A stretch of DNA of 64,000 nt from Zea mays (lineage: Eukaryota; Streptophyta; Magnoliopsida; Poales; Poaceae). The DNA lies in the NCBI RefSeq assembly GCF_902167145.1, contig NC_050104.1:111859849-111923848 (forward strand). Direction: 5' to 3'. Numbering within the stretch: position 1 is the stretch's first letter; the number at the start of each line of letters is the position of its first letter. A model generated the notes under the pieces. It was not told the origin of the DNA, made no database searches, and was given only the letters and a program-made list of their open reading frames with translations. Shown in pieces: positions 55,990-64,000 of this stretch. The translations under genes were made by a program, and so were the position numbers.

Positions 55990-56449
55990 TTAGGAGGGAA
56001 CGAGGCCCGCAGTGTTTTCAGTCAGAAGCTCGATAGTGGAGACGGCGGGGAGCGTCCGAGAGGAGCCGGAAGCGGAGCAGTGAGCACCACTTGCGCGTGG
56101 AGAAGGCCTGCGGCTCTCTACGGAGTTACTCGACCGAGGTGCTTGGCCCTCGCATGGGCTTCCCTTTGCGTAGGGGCACCAACGAGGATTAGTCGGGCCT
56201 AGCGTGGTTCCGGATACCTCGGTAAAAATACCAGCGTCATCCACGAGAGTTTGCATCTCTACCTTGCTCTTTAAGCTTCCGCATTTATATTAAGCATTTA
56301 AGTTTGAATCTTGTCTTTATACTTATATAGTGTAGATTGAAACTTAGCCATTGCGGTAGAGATAGCAACACTTAGACAAAACCTAGTCTGTACATTCTAG
56401 TTTGATTATTTACATAGGTTTTGCTCTAGGGATTTATTTGTGGCCTAGT

Positions 56450-56704
56450 GTCGGTACCCTAAATCAGGGGTACCCTCTCCTGCAGCATGAAGGCATCGCA
56501 CCCATGCGACGTCCCCTGACCGCGCGGAGGACCGTGCCTGACCCCGCCGAATGGGCAGGCCAAAGGACGCCACGTGGCAGGGGAAGACACCACACCCCAG
56601 TAAGGCCGGACCCCTATACACGAGTCCGGAGCCTTCGGGTAAGTCCGAACTCCAGCAGGGTCCCGGAGCGAGAAGGACCCTGGTGTGTGCAGGGGTCCGG
56701 CGCC
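56450..56704 (+). mobile_element. Truncated LTR fragment (start TGTCGGTACCCTAAATC)
   Basis: About 255 bp of a GC-rich maize-type LTR with GTCCGGAGCC and GGACCC words. It is cut at 56705 by an element starting TGTTGGGGACTTG. Its last about 60 bp recur at 57550-57608 because of a later duplication. Confidence 0.55.
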
Positions 56705-58449
56705 TGTTGGGGACTTGTTCTCAAATGCTATGAATTAAGAACAAGGCAACATAAAATGTTAAATGTTAATGCCCTTCGTCCACTGAAGCATTATCTCCCC
56801 AAGGATTTAATGAACTTCAAATGAAGGCCATGAGCAAGATATCACGAAGGTCATACCTTCGTGATTAGAGTTATTAAACAATGTAGGATGAAATATAAAA
56901 AATATGAAACATAAGGGAATGATATATCAAAAACACATAAGATTATTCACATATTTTATTATACAAACCTAATTATTAAAACATAGTATTTAAGTACATT
57001 TATACCTTCGCCTTGGCAGAAAACAATAATTCAGCGTAATGTGCTAGTGGTTATAAGATTGCGTGAACAGTACAGGGGTACTGTTCACCTATTTATAGGC
57101 ACAGGGCGCAGCCTGTGTATAATTACATTTATGCCCTTTACAATCAACTACAATAATAACACAGAATATCATGGGTCTTTAGGTCATTTCATCTTTAAGT
57201 CGGTTCACCCCTTCGTCTTGAGACATGTCACTGTGCCGAAGCTTTATAGGCGATAGCTTCGGCAGTGCTTTTGAGAGGATCTGCCGAAGGTGTTTCTTTC
57301 TTTAGGATCTTCGGCTACGAAGCATACCCCCAACAGTAGCCCCTTCGCGGTGCTAGATCGTTTTTCGTAACGAGCTTGATCCGTGATAAAATCTCTTAGG
57401 CTTCGAGATACCGAAGATTCGAAAAACACCTTCCATGAGCTCGTTGGCAAGAAACGATTAAAATAATCCGTGTGCGAGGTGGCCCCATCTTGCAGCAGTT
57501 ATGCACACCCTGGTGATTCACCTTCTCAGACTCTGTTGCCCACCCTTCTCGAACTCCAGCAGGGTCCCGGAGCGAGAAGGACCCTGGTGTGTGCAGGGGT
57601 CCGGTGCCTGTTGGGGACTTGTTCTCAAATGCTATGAATTAAGAACAAGGCAACATAAAATGTTAAATGTTAATGCCCTTCGTCCACTGAAGCATTATCT
57701 CCCCAAGGATTTAATGAACTTCAAACGAAGGCCATGAGCAAGATATCACGAAGGTCATACCTTCGTGATTAGAGTTATAAAACAATGTAGGATGAAATAT
57801 AAAAAATATGAAACATAACAGAATGATATATCAAAAACACATAAAATTATTCACATATTTTATTATACAAACCTAAATATTAAAACATAGTATTTAAGTA
57901 CATTTATACCTTCGCCTTGGCAGAAAACAATAATTCCAGCGTAATGTGCCAGTGGTTATAAGATTGCGTGAACAGTACAGGGGTACTGTTCACCTATTTA
58001 TAGGCACAGGGCGCAGCCTGTGTATAATTACATTTATGCCCTTTACAATCAACTACAATAATAACACAGAATATCATGGGTCTTTAGGTCATTTCATCTT
58101 TAAGTCGGTTCACCCCTTCGTCTTGAGACATGTCACTGTGCCGAAGCTTTATAGGCGATAGCTTCGGCACTGCTTTTGAGAGGATCTGCCGAAGGTGTTT
58201 CTTTCTTTAGGATCTTCGGCTACGAAGCATACCCCCAACAGTAGCCCCTTCGCGGTGCTAGATCGTTTTTCGTAATGAGCTTGATCCGTGATAAAATCTT
58301 TTAGGCTTCGAGATACCGAAGATCCGAAAAACACCTTCCATGAGCTCGTTGGCAAGAAATGATTAAAATAATCCGTGTGCGAGGTGGCCCCATCTTGCAG
58401 CAGTTACGCGCGCCCTGGTGATTCACCTTCTCGGACTCTGTTGCCCACC
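56646..58449. repeat. 904-bp tandem duplication across a transposon junction
   Basis: Unit 1 (56646-57549) and unit 2 (57550-58449) are direct repeats with an offset of 904-905 bp and about fifteen to twenty differences. Each unit contains the tail of the 56450 element followed by the start of the TGTTGGGG element, so the duplication happened after that insertion. Confidence 0.9.
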
Positions 58450-58656
58450 GTTCAGTGAGTGCAGGTGGCTGTTTATCTGGTGCGGAAGACCTTGATAATT
58501 CACCTTCCCACCTGCGGCACTATATAAACAGACGGGTAGGTGTGAAGTTACCACAACATTCATTGCTATTGTGTTATTTTGCTGCCAAAATATTGACCAA
58601 AGCCGAAGCTTGCTTACTGCATCCTCATCCGAAGCTATTTGTTTTTGAAAGGGAAA
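56705..58656 (+). mobile_element. LTR of another retroelement, internally duplicated and truncated
   Basis: Begins TGTTGGGGACTTGTTCTC. It carries CCTTCG/CGAAGG motifs throughout and a TATATAAA box at 58521. About 850 bp is present twice. The sequence is cut at 58657 by a Sirevirus LTR. No internal region is seen. Confidence 0.6.
58521..58528 (+). promoter_or_regulatory. Probable TATA box of the TGTTGGGG LTR
   Basis: TATATAAA occurs after the duplicated part, with a CACAACATTC-like start region about 30 bp downstream. Confidence 0.45.
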
Positions 58657-59866
58657 TGTGCCCTTGGGCCATTTCTAAGTATTTTGGTGATTTAGTGTCC
58701 AACACAAGTGCTTAAGTGTTAAACTATGCCAAATGGTGGACAACGTGCAAATCAATACAAAGGTATGATTCTAGACTTAGTACATTGGTTTTTGTGTACT
58801 AACATATTTGTCTAAGTGCTAGAATCAGAGAAAATACATTTGGATAAGTCTTGGCTCGAGCAGCCAAGACTCTGCTCAGTCTGGGTGCACCGGACTGTCC
58901 GGTGGTGCACCGGACAGTGTGCGGTGCGCCAGGCTGGCTCTGGTGAAAAGGCTGCTCTCGGGTCTCGACGGCGGCGTACGGCTATAAATCACCGGACTGT
59001 CCGGTGGTGCATCGGACAGTGTCCGGTGAGTCGGCTGCGGCGAAGTCACCGCTCTCGGGAACCAAGTCAACAGCGTACGACTATAATTCACCGGACTGTC
59101 CGGTGAGCCAACGGTCGGCCGAGCCAACGGTCGACCGCGCAATCCACGCGTGACGCGTGGCCGGGCCAATGGTCTGAAGGGGGCACCGGACTGTCCAGTG
59201 CGCCAGTCAACAGAAGGCAAGAATTGCCTTCCTGGAATGCTCTCAATGGCTTCTAGCTACCTTGGGGCTATAAAAAGGACCCCTAGGCGCATGAAGGAGC
59301 ACACCAAGCATCCCTTGAGCATTCCTAAGCACCAAGACCTCATTTCCGCGCATTCGATTCTTTGTGATAGCAACTAGAGCTCCATTTGAGTAGAGAACTC
59401 TTTGAGTTGTGTTGAGAGCTCAAGTTGTGACTTGTGTGCGTATTGTTGCTCTGATTTTGTGTCTTGTGTGTGTCGCTCATCCCATCCTTACTTCCGTGAT
59501 TCTTTGTGTTAATCAAATTGTAAGGGCGAGAGGCTCCAAGTTGTGGAGATTCCTCGCAAACGGGATATAGTGAATCAAAGCAAAACACCATGGTATTCAA
59601 GTGGGTCTTTGGACCGCTTGAGAGGGGTTGAGTGCAACCCTCGTCCGTTGGGACGCCACAACATGGAGTAGGCAAGTGTTGGACTTGGCCGAACCACGGG
59701 ATAAACCACTGTGCCTATCTGTGTTGATCTTCTTGTGGTTATTGTGTTTTGCAAGAACTCCTCTCTAGCCACTTGGCTTTATTGTGCTAACTCCTAATCA
59801 AGTTTTGTGGCATTAAGTTTCAAGTTTTTACAGGATCACCTATTCACCCCCCTCTAGGTGCTCTCA
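58657..59866 (+). repeat. 5' LTR of the Sirevirus element
   Basis: Begins TGTGCCCTTGGGCC and ends GGTGCTCTCA. It contains at least six CACCGGACTGTCCGGTG-type palindromes (58889-59200) and a TATAAAAAG box at 59269. Confidence 0.85.
59269..59277 (+). promoter_or_regulatory. Probable TATA box of the Sirevirus LTR
   Basis: TATAAAAAG lies about 70 bp after the last palindromic repeat. The same order (palindromes then TATA) is seen in the LTR at 50562. Confidence 0.55.
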
Positions 59867-59916
59867 ATTGGTATCAGAGCCGTTCTCTTCAAGAAAGGGA
59901 CTAATCGCCCGAAGGG

Positions 59917-61370
59917 ATGGATCCTAAGGGAAAGGGGATAGTGATCAATGACAAGGAGAAGGAGTCCTTCATCAATGAGCCTCAAGCCATCGCTCTCAAG
60001 GCAACAAGTAGCAAGGAGACGCTACCTAGCAAGGTGGCACAAGTTGAGGCGGCGGGGCTCAATGAGGAAGAAATGGCACTCATCATCAAGCGCTTCAAGA
60101 CGGCGCTAAAGGGTCGCAAGGAGCATCCCAAAAGGAGCAAGACGAAGGGAAAGCACTCCTGCTTCAAGTGTGGTAAGATTGGTCACTTTATTGCTAACTA
60201 TCCCGATAATGATAGTGACCAGGAACAAGGAAAGAATGGGAAAAGAGAGAACAAGAAGGTTTACAAGAAGGCTAAAGGCGAGGCACACCTTGGGAAGGAG
60301 TGGGATTCAGATTGCTCTTCGTCCGACTCCGACGACGAAGGACTCGCCGCCACCGCCTTCAACAAATCATCTCTCTTCCCCAACGAGCATCACACCTGCC
60401 TCATGGCAAAGGAGAAGAAGGTAACTACTCGAAATGCTATTACTTATGCCTCTTCAAGTGATGATGAATCTAGCGATGATGAAGTAGACTATGCTAGTTT
60501 ATTCAAAGGATTAGAGAGGACTAAAATTGATAAGATCAATGAATTAATTGATGCTTTGAACGAGAAAAATAGACTTTTAGAAAAGCAAGAAGATCTCTTA
60601 TATGAAGAGCATGATAAATTTGTAAGTGCACAAGATTCTCTTGCTTTAGAAGTTAAAAGAAATGAAATGCTTTCATGTGAATTGTCTACATGCCATGAAT
60701 CTATTTCTAGCTTAAAGAGTATCAATTATGACATGAATTCTAAACTAGAAATAGCTAATAAATCAACCTCTTGTGTAGAACATGTTGTGGTTTGCAATAG
60801 GTGTAAAGATTTTAATGTTGATGCTTGTAGTGAACACCTAGTCTCCATTTCTAAATTAAAGGATGAAGTGGCTAGTCTTAATGCTCAACTTAAGACTAGC
60901 AAAAGTGAATTTGATAAACTAAAATTTGCAAGGGATGCCTACACGATTGGTAGACACCCCTCAATTAAGGATGGACTTGGCTTTAAGAGGGAAGCCAAGA
61001 ACTTAACAAGTCATAAGGCTCCCATCTCCGCCAAGGAGAAAGGGAAGGCCCCTATGGCTAATAGTGCTCAAAAGAACCATGCTTTCATGTACCATGACAG
61101 GAGATATTCTAGGAATGTTCATAGAAGTTATGATGCTTTTGATTCTCATGCCATGATTGCTTCAAGTTCTTCTATTATGCATGATAGAAATTTTGCTAGA
61201 AAAAATGTTGTTCATCATATGCCTAGAAGAAATGTTGTTCATGTACCTAGGAAAGTAAGTAATGAACCTTCTACAATTTATCATGCTTGCAATGCTTCCT
61301 TTGCTATTTGTAGAGAGGATAAGAAGGTGGTCGCTAGAAAATTAGGGGCAAAATGCAAGGGAGATAAAAC
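59917..61370 (+). pseudogene. Sirevirus gag with internal deletion and altered zinc knuckle
   Basis: The frame starts MDPKGKGIVINDKEKESF and reaches INEPQAIALKATSSKE within 30 residues. In related elements the first INEP is followed by about 300 residues including the main gag domain before a second INEP, so that part seems to be missing here. A zinc knuckle follows (CFKCGKIGHFIANY, about 85-98) in which the last cysteine is tyrosine. After it comes a long lysine/serine-rich and coiled-coil-like C-terminal region. The frame is interrupted after KGDKT by the solo LTR and resumes in the same frame after it. Confidence 0.75.
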
Positions 61371-62645
61371 TGTTAGAAATATGCCCTAGAGATAATCATA
61401 GAGATGAGCATATTTCTTTGTATCCATGATATATATATTGCTTAATTGAATATCCATGGAAGGCACCTTGTATTGATTAGCAATTATGTGAATTGTTTGT
61501 GAGATTCTTTACTTATATGGTTATTCTAAATGATGTCCCTAGTCAGAGTCGATGACTAGCACATGTATTAGTTGATGACTACATTTCACAAGTCATGAAC
61601 ATGGAGATGTTAAACTAATAATGTGGGCGCATGTATGACATGAGGCTGGACCGACCCAACGTGAGATATTGTAATATAGTTCTCTTCTTGCAACATGAAT
61701 ACTGTATCCTTAGACCTGAGATTGTCGCATGTTCTCAAGATGTGAATTGACTTACTTAGGGACTATCAAACGCTATCCCGTAACTGGGTAGTTATAAAGG
61801 TAGTTTTGGGTTTGTCAGGAAGCATGCTGTGAGGCATGGTCAGTCAAGATGGAATTTGTCCCTCTCTTTGTGAGAGAGATATCTCTGGGCCCCTCGAGTG
61901 ATTGGATCAAGAAATGCATGGCCGTGCTAGGGTTAAGAGTTAACCATTGAAAGGATTCCAATTCACAGTATCGAGAAAGAGAGGTCAGCTTAGAGCCAGA
62001 CCAAATATCGTGAGACAAAGGGAACAGCATGTACGTAATGTCGCAATGGTTCGTCTGATATGATCTTTACGTACACATAGGAGTTGACATGTCTTGCTAG
62101 AGGCCGCTGTCAATTATTGGGCCAAGTAAGAGTACTCGGGCTATGTCTATTTGTACGTGAACCTATAGGGTCACACACTTAAGGGGAAGGAAGCCTAATT
62201 CGGATTAGATCCGAAATTAAGACTGGGCTTTAGGGTTAATGATGGGCCTCGGCGTCAGAAGCCCACCATAACGCCTATATAATGAGGGGCGGGGGCGCGG
62301 TTAAGAGATAACCTAATTCGCCACCTGCGAACTAACAGCCGCCGCCCACCTCTTGCCCTCGCCAAGCCGCCGTCGCGAACCTAGCAGTTCGGTACGCGAC
62401 GCTTCCTCCCTGTACGTGTGGATACCTCGGAGGTGCTGCATCTGGAGCACTTGGACGAACCGTGCGAGGACGTGAAGGACGCCGGCGACTGCACGGCACT
62501 GCTCGACGCGTTCATCTACATCGAGACGTCTTCCGCTGCTCTGCGCGTCTAGTGGTAATTCCATGACCTATAACCGCAGTAGTTCTTGGTATTATGGGGT
62601 TGAAAATTTTGTTTTGCGCTAGTGTAGCCTCCCCGTAATCCTACA
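61371..62645 (+). mobile_element. Solo LTR inserted in the Sirevirus gag-pol frame
   Basis: The 1275-bp segment starts TGTTAGAAATATGCCC and ends GTAATCCTACA. The 5-mer AAAAC lies on both sides (61366-61370 and 62646-62650). Removing the segment and one AAAAC joins KGDKT to CIWVPK in frame, as expected for Sirevirus pol. It has no internal coding region and no second LTR. A solo LTR formed by recombination is the simplest reading. Confidence 0.82.
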
Positions 62646-62650
62646 AAAAC

Positions 62651-64000
62651 TTGCATTTGGGTTCCAAAGACCATTGTTACTAACCTTGTAGGACCCAACA
62701 AGAGTTGGGTACCTAAGACCTAAGCCTAATTTGCCTTGCAGGTTTATGCATCCGGGGGATCAAGCTGGATTATCGACAGCGGATGCACGAACCACATGAC
62801 GGGGGAGAAGAAGATGTTCACCTCCTACGTCAAGAACAAAGATTCCCAAGATTCAATCATATTCGGTGACGGGAATCAAGGCAAGGTTAAAGGCTTAGGC
62901 AAGATTGCCATCTCAAATGAGCACTCTATCTCCAATGTATTTTTAGTAGAGTCGCTAGGTTATAATCTTTTGTCGGTTAGTCAATTATGTAATATGGGAT
63001 ATAATTGCTTATTCACAAATGTAGATGTGTCTGTCTTTAGAAGGAGTGATGGTTCATTAGCTTTTAAGGGTGTATTAGACGACAAACTCTACTTAGTTGA
63101 TTTTGCAAAAGAGGAGGCCGGTCTAGATGCATGCTTAATTGCTAAGACTAGCATGGGCTGGCTGTGGCATCGTCGTTTAGCACATGTGGGGATGAAGAAC
63201 CTTCACAAACTTCTAAAGGGAAAACATGTAATAGGTCTAACAAATGTAACCTTCGAAAAAGATAGACCTTATGCAGCTTGTCAAGAAGGTAAACAAGTGG
63301 GAAGTGCTCATTACATCAAGAACGTGATGACTACATCAAGACCCCTGGAGCTGCTGCATATGGACCTCTTCGGACCCGTCGCCTACCTCAGCATTGGGGG
63401 AAGTAAGTATGGTTTAGTAATTGTTGATGATTTTTCCCGCTTCACTTGAGTATTCTTTTTGCAGGATAAATCTGAAACCCAAGGGACCCTCAAGCGCTTC
63501 CTAAGGAGAGCTCAAAATGAGTTTGAGCTCAAGGTGAAGAAGATAAGGAGCGACAACGGGTCCGAATTCAAGAACCTTCAAGTGGAGGAGTACCTTGAGG
63601 AGGAAGGAATCAAGCACGAGTTCTCCGCTCCCTACACACCACAACAAAATGGTGTGGTAGAGAGGAAGAACAGGACGCTCATAGACATGGCGAGGACGAT
63701 GCTTGGAGAATTCAAGACGCCCGAGCGGTTTTGGTCGGAAGCTGTGAACACGGCTTGCCACGCCATAAACCGAGTCTATCTCCATCGCCTCCTCAAGAAG
63801 ACATCATACGAGCTTCTAACCGGTAACAAACCCAACGTTTCGTATTTTCGAGTTTTTGGGAGTAAATGCTACATTCTGGTGAAGAAAGGTAGAAATTCAA
63901 AATTTGCTCCCAAAGCTGTAGAAGGGTTTTTGTTAGGTTATGACTCAAATACAAAGGCGTATAGAGTCTTCAACAAATCATCGGGTTTGGTTGAAGTCTC
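62651..64000 (+). pseudogene. Sirevirus pol: protease, pre-integrase and integrase (partial)
   Basis: The protease region reads SWIIDSGCTNHMTG (about 62764-62805), followed by the GAG-pre-integrase block (WLWHRRLAHVGMKNLHKL) and the integrase (LLHMDLFGPV with the first Asp, RSDNGSEFKN near 63550, and [12 protein letters not shown] near 63640-63675 with the Glu). A TGA at 63447-63449 interrupts VDDFSRFT/VFFLQDKSE where related elements have tryptophan. After it the frame stays open to the window end. Apart from that stop, the visible catalytic residues are intact. Confidence 0.82.

Larger units (their letters stand above)
50562..56449 (+). mobile_element. Sirevirus-like copia LTR, interrupted by a gag-only element
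   Basis: The LTR-type sequence in 50562-51352 contains repeated ACCGGACTGTCCGGTG motifs, TATAAATA at 51027 and a U5-like region. It resumes after the inserted element at 55993 with GGAGGGAACGAGGCCC and continues to about 56449, where another element cuts it. The 5-mer GGAGG occurs at 51348-51352 and 55993-55997. No internal coding region belonging to it is visible. Confidence 0.7.
58657..64000 (+). mobile_element. Sirevirus-type copia retrotransposon, runs off the window
   Basis: A 1210-bp LTR is followed by a tRNA-Met primer-binding site (TTGGTATCAGAGCC at 59868), gag, and pol as far as the integrase. Gag sequence and LTR palindromes are of the maize Sirevirus kind (Opie, Ji and giepum group; I do not assign the family). 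A solo LTR interrupts the frame at 61371-62645. The reverse transcriptase and the 3' LTR lie beyond the window. Confidence 0.88.

Noticed and set aside
62313..62564. Gene in the GC-rich part of the solo LTR
   Set aside because: It lies wholly within the LTR, has no domain, and looks like the leader region of an LTR.

Overview
The window is plant nuclear DNA, almost certainly maize (Zea mays) or a very close relative. The reasons are two intron-rich host genes on the minus strand, a complete CACTA transposon carrying maize-type TTTGCCGAGTG subterminal repeats, Sirevirus-type copia LTRs, and dense nesting of LTR elements, MITEs and hAT, MULE and CACTA DNA transposons. All assignments come from reading the sequence and from family knowledge; no database search was run.

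Layout. Positions 1-6426 are intergenic DNA with an ATT microsatellite, a Tourist-like MITE (1351-1711), a non-autonomous hAT element with an exact 8-bp target duplication (1931-3292), and a foldback MULE-like element (3791-5020). Each long arm of the foldback element carries a tRNA-Lys(CUU)-like sequence. A full-length CACTA element occupies 6427-15906 (TSD CTG). It has a tnp2-type transposase gene, a seven-exon TNPA-like gene and two large hairpins, and three premature stop codons disable the genes. Positions 16806-19807 hold small elements, an NCED-like pseudogene split by a hAT insertion, and a fragment of a hAT transposase.

Host genes. Twelve exons on the minus strand from 31339 down to 21016 join in perfect phase into a 399-codon homogentisate phytyltransferase (VTE2/HPT), the committed prenylation step of tocopherol synthesis. 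Its intron 5 contains a SINE and an old copia element. Upstream, nine exons from 48900 down to 34049 join in perfect phase into a 527-codon protein that looks like KAKU4, a plant nuclear-envelope/nucleoskeleton protein, and ends in an AT-hook. Its intron 4 is about 11 kb and holds an old copia element (35657-45739). That copia contains a very young chromodomain gypsy element (37847-43105). The same intron also holds a Stowaway MITE containing a LINE tail. All three retroelements lie antisense to the host genes.

The last 14 kb (50238-64000) is a retroelement nest. An LTR fragment is cut by a Sirevirus-like LTR. That LTR is interrupted by a young gag-only LTR element on the minus strand (51353-55989). 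Two further LTR fragments follow, with a 904-bp tandem duplication across their junction. The final element is a Sirevirus copia (58657 to beyond the window) with a solo LTR inserted in its gag-pol frame.
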